A program made the position numbers and the translations under genes. A stretch of DNA of 37,781 nt from NCBI GenBank assembly GCA_903862645.1, contig CAIOZF010000132.1:1-37781 (forward strand). The letters are read 5' to 3'. The notes below the pieces were generated by a model, which saw nothing but the letters and a program-made list of their open reading frames with translations, searched no databases and was not told the origin of the DNA. This DNA is from an uncultured Gammaproteobacteria bacterium (GTDB lineage: Bacteria > Pseudomonadota > Gammaproteobacteria > Pseudomonadales > Pseudohongiellaceae). Shown here piece by piece: positions 8,548 through 17,114 of the stretch (positions are counted from its first letter, which is position 1; every line of letters begins with the position of its first letter).

Positions 8548-10023
8548 ATGAGCAGATGGATCGTCGCTGTCGTCCTGGCTGCGCTAAGTATTTCTACCCT
8601 GGGTTTCAATATCAACGGCGCCAAGTGGCCCGGCGCCAGGACGCATGTCTACACCTCCATTCCGGGGACGGCAGCGAGCGGTGTAACCTGGAGTCAGGCG
8701 TTACGTGATGCCGCGCAGGAGTGGACCGAAAAGACGGTCTTCATTTTCGAATCTAGAGGCGGATATCGAGACCCCTGTGTGGGGTATGGCAACAATCCCG
8801 CCAACAGCAACCGTCCTTCCGGCGAAGGTGATGGAATCAACGGTGCAGACTTTACCAGCGATGTGTGCGGCAACGCGTTCGGTACCAACGTCCTTGCCGT
8901 CACGCTGATTTCCACGGAACTCAATAAGCTCGGTGCATTCGATATCACCGAGGCAGACATGGTGTTCAACAAGGCCAGGAGTTTCGATGTCTACGACGGG
9001 CCGACAAATAGCACCACGGGCATTGATTTCAAACGCGTCGCCCTTCATGAGCTTGGTCATGTCATGGGGATGGGGCATGAGGATACCCGTGCCGCCATCA
9101 TGCGGCCCAGCATCGGCAGCACCTTTACGCTGCAGGCAGACGATATTGCCGGAGCCACCAAACTATATGGCGGCTACAGCAATTGCCCGGTGAAGACTCT
9201 GGGCTTCGGCGCAGTGGGCGGAGAGCTTTCCAGTGGTGATTGCGCCATCAAAGACTTGGTTGGTGGAGGCTCAGATACCAGCCTCGCCGATGTCTATGAA
9301 TTTGAGCTTCTGCAGACGACGTCCATAGTCTTGAACATGCAATCCAGTGCCGTCGATTCGGCACTCGTGCTTATGGATGCCCGGTCGGCCGTGATTGCCG
9401 AGTCCGGTGAGATGGGCGGGAGTTGCCACTCGCAGATTCGGACGACATTGTCGCCCGGTACCTATGCCGTACTCGCCAACACTTTTAGCGACTCTCCCAG
9501 TCCTGACTTCAACTCTACCTGCAAGAATTTCGGGGCCTACGGTCTGACCATGAGCTATACGAGCGCCGCGCCGCTTGCTCTCGGGCGTCCGGCGAGCTTT
9601 CTTGGTGGCACCGCAACAGCGGCGTTTTTCGGCGGGGTGACCACGGACAAAGGCAAGACCTTCGGAAACGGAGTAACGTCGAATCAGCGCTTCGACGTCG
9701 TCGGGCGCATCGACATCGATCCGTTGCATTACAACAAGGCTGGCTTTCTGGTGGTGGCCGCGCTGCTCGATAATGGCGAGATCCTGGTTAAGAACGCGCA
9801 GGGGCAGTTTCTGTCATTGAGCGCTCAGAGCTCCGCTGTGCCAATTACAACCGCCAAGGTGCTCGGCAGCAGTGAGACAATCACCATTCTTGGCGATACG
9901 GTGGCGGCACAACTGGGGCTCAGGCAGATCAATGTCAGGTTCCTGATCGGCTACGGCCTCAATGTTCAGCCCAATGAGTTGTATTTCCATAGAGAACCCA
10001 TCAGCTTGGTGATCACACCTTAA
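8548..10023 (+). CDS. Exported matrixin-type zinc metalloprotease
   Basis: 491 residues from the ATG at 8548 (MSRWIVAVVLAALSISTLG), which gives a signal peptide; the frame is open back to 8479 inside the preceding gene. The zinc site HELGHVMGMGH is at residues 167-177, followed by the Met-turn AIMRPSI. This is the metzincin/matrixin (peptidase M10-like) signature, with three His ligands and catalytic Glu168. The catalytic domain begins almost directly after the signal peptide (FNINGAKWPGARTHVY), so no classical cysteine-switch propeptide is visible. After about residue 210 a beta-sandwich resembling a pre-peptidase C-terminal (PPC) domain is suggested by SLADVYEFELLQTTSIVLNM and LSPGTYAVLANTF. 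The last 130 residues are unassigned. The protein is predicted to be secreted and to degrade proteins outside the cytoplasm. Confidence 0.88.
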   Translation: MSRWIVAVVLAALSISTLGFNINGAKWPGARTHVYTSIPGTAASGVTWSQALRDAAQEWTEKTVFIFESRGGYRDPCVGYGNNPANSNRPSGEGDGINGADFTSDVCGNAFGTNVLAVTLISTELNKLGAFDITEADMVFNKARSFDVYDGPTNSTTGIDFKRVALHELGHVMGMGHEDTRAAIMRPSIGSTFTLQADDIAGATKLYGGYSNCPVKTLGFGAVGGELSSGDCAIKDLVGGGSDTSLADVYEFELLQTTSIVLNMQSSAVDSALVLMDARSAVIAESGEMGGSCHSQIRTTLSPGTYAVLANTFSDSPSPDFNSTCKNFGAYGLTMSYTSAAPLALGRPASFLGGTATAAFFGGVTTDKGKTFGNGVTSNQRFDVVGRIDIDPLHYNKAGFLVVAALLDNGEILVKNAQGQFLSLSAQSSAVPITTAKVLGSSETITILGDTVAAQLGLRQINVRFLIGYGLNVQPNELYFHREPISLVITP

Positions 10024-10208
10024 TTGCAATTCAGGGCCAGAAGTCTAGTTCCAGCCACCGTGAATTACGGCTATACTGCCGCGCATCTCGCATCCACTAA
10101 AGTCCCGAAAAGCGGAATTTGCATAGCTGAAGGTTTTTTCGCGCCTGCGAGTGACGGTTTGCAGTCCAGACATGGGTTTTAAGTTGGTCAATTCAAGAGG
10201 ATTTTAGA

Positions 10209-10661
10209 GTGGCAGTTTTCAACAGCATTATCCGCTTCAGCATTGTTAAGCTCAGCCTGCTGGGTGTGAGCGTCGTGTTCGCAGGCTCTCTGGCGGCCCA
10301 GTCTTTGGATCAGCAGATTGCCGAGCGTCTTACTCCAATTGGTGAAGTCTGTCTGCAAGGGCAGGCCTGTGCCAGCGGCGGTGCGGCACCAGCTCAGGCT
10401 GCGGCAGCTACTGGCGAGTTCAGCGCTGAACAGATCTACACACAGAATTGCGCAATGTGCCACGCGACTGGCGTGGCCGGCGCGCCCAAGTATGGCGATG
10501 CGGATGCCTGGTCAGCCAGAATCACCGCCAAAGGTTTCGCGATGGTGGTGCAAAATTCTATCACTGGAATCAACGCGATGCCCGCCAAAGGAATGTGCAT
10601 GACCTGCACCGATGAAAACATGGCAGCGCTGGTTGAGTACATTTCAGGACAGGCTCAGTAA
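10209..10661 (+). CDS. Cytochrome c5-type monohaem protein (first of a tandem pair)
   Basis: 150 residues from a GTG at 10209, supported by AGAGGA about seven bases upstream. A signal peptide covers residues 1-30. The haem-binding motif CAMCH is at residues 81-85, the probable axial Met is Met124 in INAMPAKG, and a second cysteine pair (Cys130/Cys133, CMTC) forms the small disulfide characteristic of cytochrome c5. This copy has an extra 40-residue N-terminal segment with two more cysteines (Cys48, Cys54) and an Ala-rich linker. It should carry electrons in the periplasm. The second copy starts 89 bases downstream on the same strand. Confidence 0.88.
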   Translation: MAVFNSIIRFSIVKLSLLGVSVVFAGSLAAQSLDQQIAERLTPIGEVCLQGQACASGGAAPAQAAAATGEFSAEQIYTQNCAMCHATGVAGAPKYGDADAWSARITAKGFAMVVQNSITGINAMPAKGMCMTCTDENMAALVEYISGQAQ

Positions 10662-10750
10662 GGTCGTTCATTACTGGTTAAGGATGTAACGCATACACTA
10701 CTTTCGTAATCGTTAAGTTAAGTACTGGCAACAGTTAAAAGGAGCAAGAC

Positions 10751-11128
10751 GTGGTGACTTTTTCAAAAATGTTTAAATCTCGTGTAGCACAAATTGGTGT
10801 GGTTTCTGCTCTGGCCGTAATGGCTGGCTCCGTGTCTGCCGATGCAGGTAAGCAGGATCTGATGCAACTGGCAGCACTGTCTGATGGTTTCGTAGTAGAG
10901 ACTGCTTACATGCAGAACTGCTTCGCCTGCCACAGCAGCGGCGCGGCTGGCGCTCCGAAAGTAGGCACGGCAGCTGATTGGGCTCCACGTGTCGAGAAAG
11001 GCATTGATGCACTGCTTGCCAGCGCGATCAAGGGCGTTAACGCCATGCCTCCGAAAGGCTTGTGTTTCGCCTGTACTGATGACGATCTGAAAGCGATTAT
11101 TCAGTACATGGTAGACAGCAGCAAGTAA
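10751..11128 (+). CDS. Cytochrome c5-type monohaem protein (second of a tandem pair)
   Basis: 125 residues from GTG at 10751, with a strong AAAGGAG six bases upstream. The signal peptide ends at SVSA (residue 30). Haem motif CFACH is at residues 57-61, axial Met99 is in VNAMPPKG, and the c5 disulfide pair is Cys105/Cys108. It is the shorter, more canonical member of the pair and is closely similar to its neighbour from the haem motif onward, so the two probably arose by duplication. It acts as a soluble or loosely membrane-bound periplasmic electron carrier. A strong hairpin terminator follows within 25 bases. Cytochrome c5 genes lie close to rep in pseudomonads as well. Confidence 0.9.
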   Translation: MVTFSKMFKSRVAQIGVVSALAVMAGSVSADAGKQDLMQLAALSDGFVVETAYMQNCFACHSSGAAGAPKVGTAADWAPRVEKGIDALLASAIKGVNAMPPKGLCFACTDDDLKAIIQYMVDSSK

Positions 11129-11149
11129 TTGCGTTGATGCATGAATAAG

Positions 11150-11176
11150 AAAGGGCCCTGAGGGGCCCTTTTTTTT
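11150..11176 (+). terminator. Rho-independent terminator after the cytochrome genes
   Basis: The arm AAGGGCCC (11151-11158), the loop TGAG and the arm GGGCCCTT (11163-11170) form a perfect 8-bp stem followed by a run of T to 11176. It lies 22 bases after the cytochrome stop and 29 bases before the end of the convergent rep gene, so it also separates the two units. Confidence 0.93.
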
Positions 11177-11204
11177 GCGAGTAATTCTGTGGAAGCGGAC
11201 CAGG

Positions 11205-13250
11205 TTAGAAGCCGCCAAACAGATCCTTCAGTCCCGCCAGAGCTGCAGCGGCCTTCTCCTGTTTCTGTTCAGGCGTGGCATTGCCGCGCCCTTCCCAGTC
11301 CAGCAGATCCTGCGGGAGTTCGTCGAGAAAGCGGCTCGGAGTTGTGGTGACCGTCTCGCCAAATTGTTTGCGTTTGCGAGCCAGCGTGAAGGTCAAGCCC
11401 CTCTGTGCGCGGGTAATACCGACGTAGGCTAGACGCCGCTCCTCCTCGATATCACCGCTCTCGATGCTGTTGCGATGCGGCAGCAATTCCTCTTCCATGC
11501 CCATGATGAAAACATAGGGAAACTCCAGTCCCTTGGCTGCGTGCAAGGTCATCAGTTGTACCTGATTGTTGATGTCCTCTTCTTCCTGCCGTTCGAGCAG
11601 GTCGCGCAGAATCAGCTTGTTGATGGCGGTCTCTATATCCGCTTCCTCGTCGCCCTCCTCCTCGGCTTTGGTCAGGCTTTTCTGGAGCTGTTCGATGAGC
11701 GTACCGACATTGGCGATGGCACGCTCGGCAGCGTTTTGTGAGGGGCTGCTCTGGTGCAACCAACCTTCGTAATCCATGTCGCGGATCATCTCTTGAATTG
11801 CCGCAATGCTGTCGCCACGCTGCGACTGCTCGCTGATGTTGGACATCCATTGCGCAAATTTCACAACGCGCTCGCGCTTGTTTTCGGGGAGAAACTGCCC
11901 GAGACCGATTTCGTTGCAGGCACTGAGCAAGCTGATCTGTCGTTCACTCGCATAGTTGGCGAGGCCTTCGAGAATGGACGGGCCAATTTTGCGACGCGGA
12001 GTGTTCACCGCGCGCAGGAAGGCGTTGTCATCATCCGGGTTGATCAGTAGGCGGAGATAGGCCATGACGTCTTTGATTTCGGTGCGCGAGAAGAAAGAGG
12101 TGCCACCTGTAATCTGATAGGGAATCTGATTGGCTTGCAACTGAATTTCCAGCGCTTTGGCCTGATGGTTGCCGCGATAAAGCACGGCAAAATCCTTGAA
12201 GTGCAGGCGCTGATTAACGCACAGAGCGAGAATCTCCGTGGCGATCCGCTCCACTTCTGTTTCCTGATTGGGCGATGTGATGACACGTATCTGGTCGCCT
12301 ACGCCAAGTTGACTCCACAGCTTTTTCTCATACAAGTGCGGATTGTTGGCGATCAGCGTGTTGGCGGCTGTAAGAATATTGTTATTGGAACGGTAGTTTT
12401 GTTCCAGCTTGATGAGTTTGAGATTCAAATAATCTTTTTCGATCTGCACTATGTTCTCAGGGCGGGCACCACGCCACGAGTAGATCGACTGATCGTCGTC
12501 ACCCACCACGGTGAGCCCTGAGCGCGATCCCACCAGCAGCTTCACCATTAGATACTGCCCGGTATTGGTGTCCTGATACTCATCGACCAGCAGATAGTGA
12601 ATGCGATTCTGCCAGCGTTCCAACACGTCCGCATGGGTCTGGAACAGCGTGACGGGCAGCAGAATCAGGTCGTCGAAATCCACTGCGTTAAAAGCATTGA
12701 GGTGACGCTGGTATTGCGCATACACCCTTGCTGCAAAGACCTCTTCTGCCTCACTGGCAGTCCGAATCGCCTGCTCGGGCAACACCAGCTGGTTCTTCCA
12801 GTTGGAGATCGTCGTCTGGATGCGCTTGATCTGGTCATCACCCAACTCCCCCTCCTTGTGCAGCAGACTCTTCAATAGTGCCAGGCTGTCTTGGCTGTCA
12901 AAAATCGAGAAGCCGGATTTGAAACCCAGGCGTGCGTGCTCCTTGCGAATGATGGTCAGGCCGAGATGATGAAAGGTTGAGATTGTCAGGCCACGAGTGT
13001 TGTTTGATCCTTCCCGCTCGCGCGCGAGTTTGCCGACACGCTCTTTCATCTCGCGTGCGGCCTTGTTGGTAAAGGTCACAGCGGCGATCTTGTGAGCGGG
13101 GTAGCCACACTGATTGATCAGATAACTGATCTTCTGGGTGATCACACTGGTCTTGCCACTACCTGCCCCGGCCAGTACCAGCAAGGGGGAGCTGATATAT
13201 TTGACCGCCTCAAGTTGGCGCGGATTGAGTTTATTCACGGAGGGTTTCAC
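11205..13250 (-). CDS. rep: ATP-dependent DNA helicase Rep
   Basis: 681 residues (E. coli Rep is 673). This superfamily 1A 3'-5' helicase helps replication forks past protein blocks. Walker A is AGAGSGKT at residues 27-34; the Walker B box is VDEYQDTN. Motif III is DDQSIYSWRGA, motif V is MTLHAAKGLEFP and motif VI is AYVGITRAQ. The N-terminus LNPRQLEAVKYISSPLLVLAGAG and the short C-terminus (no long UvrD tail) favour Rep over UvrD or PcrA. The start is a GTG at 13250; a second in-frame GTG four codons in is equally plausible, and neither has a clear ribosome binding site. It converges with the cytochrome genes and is divergent from the GGDEF/EAL gene. Confidence 0.95.
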   Translation of the reverse strand: MKPSVNKLNPRQLEAVKYISSPLLVLAGAGSGKTSVITQKISYLINQCGYPAHKIAAVTFTNKAAREMKERVGKLAREREGSNNTRGLTISTFHHLGLTIIRKEHARLGFKSGFSIFDSQDSLALLKSLLHKEGELGDDQIKRIQTTISNWKNQLVLPEQAIRTASEAEEVFAARVYAQYQRHLNAFNAVDFDDLILLPVTLFQTHADVLERWQNRIHYLLVDEYQDTNTGQYLMVKLLVGSRSGLTVVGDDDQSIYSWRGARPENIVQIEKDYLNLKLIKLEQNYRSNNNILTAANTLIANNPHLYEKKLWSQLGVGDQIRVITSPNQETEVERIATEILALCVNQRLHFKDFAVLYRGNHQAKALEIQLQANQIPYQITGGTSFFSRTEIKDVMAYLRLLINPDDDNAFLRAVNTPRRKIGPSILEGLANYASERQISLLSACNEIGLGQFLPENKRERVVKFAQWMSNISEQSQRGDSIAAIQEMIRDMDYEGWLHQSSPSQNAAERAIANVGTLIEQLQKSLTKAEEEGDEEADIETAINKLILRDLLERQEEEDINNQVQLMTLHAAKGLEFPYVFIMGMEEELLPHRNSIESGDIEEERRLAYVGITRAQRGLTFTLARKRKQFGETVTTTPSRFLDELPQDLLDWEGRGNATPEQKQEKAAAALAGLKDLFGGF

Positions 13251-13421
13251 ACGTCGACATTTTCGGCGGCAATTATATACGAGCTCGGGCTTCCAGCCCG
13301 GCGCAAGCTGAGTATATTTCCGGCAAGAATTATTTATGTCACCAACTGGGTTTAACGTTGAAGAATTCAGCCCAGGGTGCCGATAAAACTATTCGAATTG
13401 TGTTTATTGTGGGGTCGCGCA

Positions 13422-14381
13422 GTGCGAATACTGCTGATTGCCGAACAGGATGCCGAGTTCAGGATGGTCGGAGACCTACTGAAAGGCATACCGGCAGAAG
13501 ATTACCAGTTGTCCTGGTGCCAGGCGGATGTCTCTGTCCTGGAGTCGACGGCTGTTAGCAGGTTTCAGTTGATTCTATGGGGTTCCATCTCCGACTCTCA
13601 CATTGCTCGCGACATTCTCACTGAGCTGGGGCGCCAACAGGCCACAGCCCCTATTGTCATGCTGGTCGATGAGGCTCCCGCCGGTGTTGACCTTGAAGCC
13701 GTTCGCAAAGGCGAGTCGGATGTACTTCTACGCTCCTGCCTTAATTCGGACATCCTGCACCGCTCCATTCGTCGTTTCGCGCGCCGGAGCTTGGAAGTAC
13801 CGCACCTGGAGCCCCCGACTTCCGACCCGCTGACCGGGTTGAGTAACCGCCAGGATTTCCGCGAGCAATTGTCGCGCATTCTCGCGGATGCCGAGACCCC
13901 GGAGTCCGTGGGTCTGCTGCTGATCGACGTCGACCAGTTCAAAAAAGTGAATGCTTCCTATGGGCAGGGCGCAGGCGATGCGCTGATTCAGTTTATCGCA
14001 GAGCGGGTTCGATCGAGTCTTTCCACCCACCAGCGGGTCGCCCGCATCGGCGGCAATGAGTTTGCTGTGGTATTCCAGAATGTCATGGGTTCGGTGGAGT
14101 CTGAGTGCCGGGTCAGCATTGAACGCATCATCCAGTCTATGTCCAGGCCTTTTCCGGTCGCTCAGCATGCCATCCGCATAAATGTCAGCATGGGCATCGC
14201 GATGAACAAGGACACCGGCGTGACGGTCGACGCCATGCTTGCCCACGCCGACATGGCCATGCGTATCTCCAAGCGCGAGAAGGGTTGCAACTATCAGTTT
14301 TATAGCAGTGACATGACTGATGCTGCCCAGACCATACTCAAGCTGGAGGCGGAGATCCGCCGTGGTATCCGCAGCGAATAG
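13422..14381 (+). CDS. Pseudo-receiver plus degenerate GGDEF domain, ended by an in-frame amber codon
   Basis: About 319 residues from a GTG at 13422, with GGGG seven bases upstream; a GTG at 13377 is an alternative. Residues 1-115 resemble a response-regulator receiver (VRILLIAEQDAEFRMV, then FQLILWGS where the phospho-acceptor Asp would be expected), so it looks unphosphorylatable. A GGDEF domain follows (DPLTGLSNRQDFREQL, LLIDVDQFKKVNASYG), but the signature is GGNEF (codons at 14049-14063). The loss of the acidic third residue makes cyclase activity unlikely. TAG at 14379-14381 stops translation just where the EAL domain should begin; the same frame continues with an intact EAL domain. 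As annotated it would be a non-cyclase fragment. See the next entry. Confidence 0.78.
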   Translation: MRILLIAEQDAEFRMVGDLLKGIPAEDYQLSWCQADVSVLESTAVSRFQLILWGSISDSHIARDILTELGRQQATAPIVMLVDEAPAGVDLEAVRKGESDVLLRSCLNSDILHRSIRRFARRSLEVPHLEPPTSDPLTGLSNRQDFREQLSRILADAETPESVGLLLIDVDQFKKVNASYGQGAGDALIQFIAERVRSSLSTHQRVARIGGNEFAVVFQNVMGSVESECRVSIERIIQSMSRPFPVAQHAIRINVSMGIAMNKDTGVTVDAMLAHADMAMRISKREKGCNYQFYSSDMTDAAQTILKLEAEIRRGIRSE

Positions 14382-15152
14382 TTCGAGCTGCATTATCAGC
14401 CGCGCATCGACATCAAGCAGAACCGGATTGTCGGTGCAGAATGCCTGGTGCGCTGGCGGCACCCCACCCGTGGATTGTTGGCTCCAAGCCACTTCATCGC
14501 GGTAGCAGAAGAAAGTGGTCTGATTGTGCCGCTCGGTTACTGGATCATTCAACACGCCTGCAAGGACCTGAACGAACTGGCCAGCAAGGGGCACCATGAT
14601 GTGCAGCTGGCGGTGAATGTGTCCTTCAAGCAGTTCCAGGACAAAAACTTCGTGCAGACAGTGGCCAATATCCTGAACAAGCAGGGGATTACGGCAGGTC
14701 GGCTGGAGTTCGAACTCACGGAGACGACGATGATGATCGAGGGTCAGTCTGTGGACCAAAGCCTGCGCAAACTGAGTGAACTGGGCATCGATATCTCGCT
14801 GGACGACTTCGGCACTGGCTACTCCTCCTTTGCCCATATCCAACGTCTGCCGATCTCGATTCTCAAGATCGACCGCTCATTTGTCAGCAGTGTCACCTCT
14901 AACGAAGATGATGCCACCATCGTCAAGGCCATCATCAATCTTGCCCACAGCTTGAGCATGCAGGTGATAGCAGAGGGAGCCGAGACCGCTGAGCAGGTAG
15001 AGTTCCTCTGCTTGAACAAATGCGATCAGGTTCAGGGTTTCTTCTTCAGTAAACCGGTCAGCTTCGACAATCTGAAGAAGTTGCTGGGACAGGAAGACTT
15101 TGTCGACCGACACATTCAGGCGATCCTTGCAAAGAACAGAGCGCTGACCTGA
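14382..15152 (+). pseudogene. EAL-domain half of the split GGDEF/EAL protein, in frame after an amber codon
   Basis: The reading frame of the preceding gene continues without any shift for 256 codons after TAG. It begins FELHYQPRIDIKQN, the standard start of an EAL c-di-GMP phosphodiesterase, where related proteins usually have Gln just before FELHYQP; CAG to TAG is the simplest change. The domain looks catalytically complete: ECLVRW (variant of EAL, Glu kept), NVSFKQF, ELTETTMM, DDFGTGYSS, KIDRSF, AEGAET and QGFFFSKP. An internal restart is possible only at a GTG (14448) lying after the EAL glutamate, which would give a crippled enzyme. Either the gene is a recent nonsense pseudogene, the base is a sequencing error, or amber is read through. 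The whole gene would be 13422-15152, a FimX-like layout. Confidence 0.78.
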
Positions 15153-15233
15153 TTCCTGACTCTACCTTGCATTCCGCCGTATCCTGAACTATTAGTTGAA
15201 ACAACCCCATGAATGAACTCCAAGGATGGAACC

Positions 15234-16799
15234 ATGTCACTGGCGATTGTTCACACCCGCGCCAATGTCGGCATTGAAGCACCGCTCGTGACCGTGGAGA
15301 CGCATATCTCCAATGGCTTGCCCAGTCTTGCCATTGTCGGCCTGCCCGAGGCGGCTGTACGGGAGAGTCGTGAGCGGGTTCGCAGCGCCATACTCAATGC
15401 CAATCTTGAATTACCCACCCGCCGAATTACCATCAATCTGGCGCCTGCCGATCTGCCCAAGAGCGGCGGACGCTTCGACCTTGCTATCGCCATCAGCATC
15501 CTCGCCGCCTCCGGCCAGATTCCTGCGGGGCGCCTGGTCGGCTATGAGATTCTGGGAGAACTGGCATTGACCGGCGCCGTTCGCTCAGTGCACGGTGTAC
15601 TACCTGCTGTGTTGGCAGCAAGGGACAGCGGGCGGGTGCTGATACTGCCTACCATGAACAGCGACGAGGCCTCGCTGGTGCGTGGGGTCAAGGCCTTTGC
15701 GGCGGCGACCTTGCTGGATCTGTGCAAACATCTGCTCGCTGGCAGCGGACTCATGCCCTGTCATTTCGAGCCAGCCGTGGCAATTCCTGAGGAATCTGGG
15801 CAACTGCGCGATCTCGGTGAGATTCGTGGCCAGCACACTGCCAAGCGAGCTTTGCAGATCGCTGCGGCAGGAGCTCATAACATCCTGTTCGTCGGTCCTC
15901 CCGGCACCGGCAAGACGATGCTGGCGAATTGCCTGCCCTCTCTGCTGCCGCCGCTGGACGAAAAAGAAGCGCTCGAGGCGGCGGCCATCAAGTCAATCTC
16001 GCGACAACGAATCGATACGAAGCGCTGGATGGAGCCGGTATTCCGGTCGCCTCATCACAGCGCCACCAGCGTCGCGCTGGTTGGTGGTGGCGCGCATGGT
16101 AGTCCCGGTGAGGTGACACTGGCGCATCGGGGCGTCTTGTTTCTGGACGAGCTGACAGAATTCAATCGCAGCGTACTCGATGTTTTGCGCGAGCCGCTCG
16201 AATCTGGCGTCATCACTATCAGTCGCGCTAACTATCGCATGCAGCTGCCAGCGAATTTCCAACTGGTGGCGGCGATGAATCCGTGCCACTGCGGATATTA
16301 CGGTGATCCGCAGGGCCGTTGCCGCTGCACACCAGAGAAGGTGCAGCGCTATCTGGACAAAATCTCCGGGCCTTTGCTGGATCGCATTGATCTGATCATT
16401 GAGGTGCCGCGAATTGCGCATCAGGACTTGCGTGCTGCCACTATGAGCAGTGTCTTAGTCAAAGCTGGGGTATCCGAAAACGATGTAGCACGCAGGAGGG
16501 TTTCGCAGTGCCGGGCATTGCAAAAAGAACGCTGCGGCAAGCTGAACAGCGACCTCGGCAACCCTGATATCGAAGTGTTTTGCGAACTGGACGACTCAAG
16601 CGAGAAACTGCTGTCAATGGCGGTCGAAAAGCTGCGTCTGTCCGCGCGAGGGTGTCACAGAATTTTGAAGATCGCGCGCACGATTGCGGACCTTGAGCAG
16701 CACACCTGCATTCAACAACGTGACCTTACGGAGGCCATCGCCTATCGCCGAATGGAAAAGTTCTTTCGTTTGGCGGCGCAGCCCGACGATTCGTTATAA
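15234..16799 (+). CDS. comM: YifB/ComM family Mg-chelatase-like AAA+ ATPase
   Basis: 521 residues from ATG 15234 (MSLAIVHTRANVGIEAP), with AAGGA seven bases upstream; the earlier in-frame ATG at 15213 has no such support. The N-terminal domain (VETHISNGLPSLAIVGLPE) has the Lon-protease-like fold of the family. The AAA+ core has Walker A GPPGTGKT at residues 221-228 and Walker B LFLDELTEF near 302-310. The Mg-chelatase insert contains AAMNPCHCGYYGD. In Vibrio and Haemophilus, ComM is a hexameric helicase that drives branch migration during natural transformation and recombination. Many non-competent bacteria also carry it, so competence cannot be concluded. It converges with ubiK, a neighbour also seen in pseudomonads. 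Confidence 0.93.
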   Translation: MSLAIVHTRANVGIEAPLVTVETHISNGLPSLAIVGLPEAAVRESRERVRSAILNANLELPTRRITINLAPADLPKSGGRFDLAIAISILAASGQIPAGRLVGYEILGELALTGAVRSVHGVLPAVLAARDSGRVLILPTMNSDEASLVRGVKAFAAATLLDLCKHLLAGSGLMPCHFEPAVAIPEESGQLRDLGEIRGQHTAKRALQIAAAGAHNILFVGPPGTGKTMLANCLPSLLPPLDEKEALEAAAIKSISRQRIDTKRWMEPVFRSPHHSATSVALVGGGAHGSPGEVTLAHRGVLFLDELTEFNRSVLDVLREPLESGVITISRANYRMQLPANFQLVAAMNPCHCGYYGDPQGRCRCTPEKVQRYLDKISGPLLDRIDLIIEVPRIAHQDLRAATMSSVLVKAGVSENDVARRRVSQCRALQKERCGKLNSDLGNPDIEVFCELDDSSEKLLSMAVEKLRLSARGCHRILKIARTIADLEQHTCIQQRDLTEAIAYRRMEKFFRLAAQPDDSL

Positions 16800-16838
16800 G
16801 CGCTGAGATGCAGACGTGCAGCCAAACTCTGGGATTTT

Positions 16839-17114
16839 TCAATTGCTGGCGGCGGAGTCCTGTTCATCGATTCCATCGATCATCTGCTCAAGCCTGGACA
16901 TCTCGGTCTCCAGATAAGCGATACGCTCCTCAGCCCGGGCCAAGGCTCTACGCTGACCATCGAAGTCCTCCCGTGTCACTAGATCCAGGCGCTCGAACCC
17001 TTTTTGTAGCGCAGAGTTGACCGCTTTGCGCACGTCCTCGCCCACGGCACCTGCTTGCGGCAGCAAGCGGCTGATCTGCTGGCTGAGATCCTCAAAAAAT
17101 TGTTTGTCTATCAT
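16839..17114 (-). CDS. ubiK: Ubiquinone biosynthesis accessory factor UbiK
   Basis: 91 residues from ATG 17114 (MIDKQFFEDLSQQISRLLP), with GGAG eight bases upstream; an earlier in-frame start at 17150 adds an atypical leader. This is the BMFP/DUF526 family (YqiC in Enterobacteria). The N-terminal amphipathic helix FFEDLSQQISRLLP is followed by VREDF-type sequence (LVTREDFDGQRRALARAEER) and a C-terminal coiled coil (about residues 50-80) that drives trimerisation. In E. coli and Salmonella it associates with UbiJ and lipids and is needed for efficient aerobic ubiquinone synthesis. The stop lies 39 bases from the convergent comM stop. Confidence 0.9.
   Translation of the reverse strand: MIDKQFFEDLSQQISRLLPQAGAVGEDVRKAVNSALQKGFERLDLVTREDFDGQRRALARAEERIAYLETEMSRLEQMIDGIDEQDSAASN

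Noticed and set aside
14379-14381. Amber reassigned to an amino acid in this organism
   Set aside because: rfbC and the gene at 7881 both end with TAG at family-appropriate or neighbour-appropriate positions, so amber acts as a stop here. Case-specific readthrough remains open.
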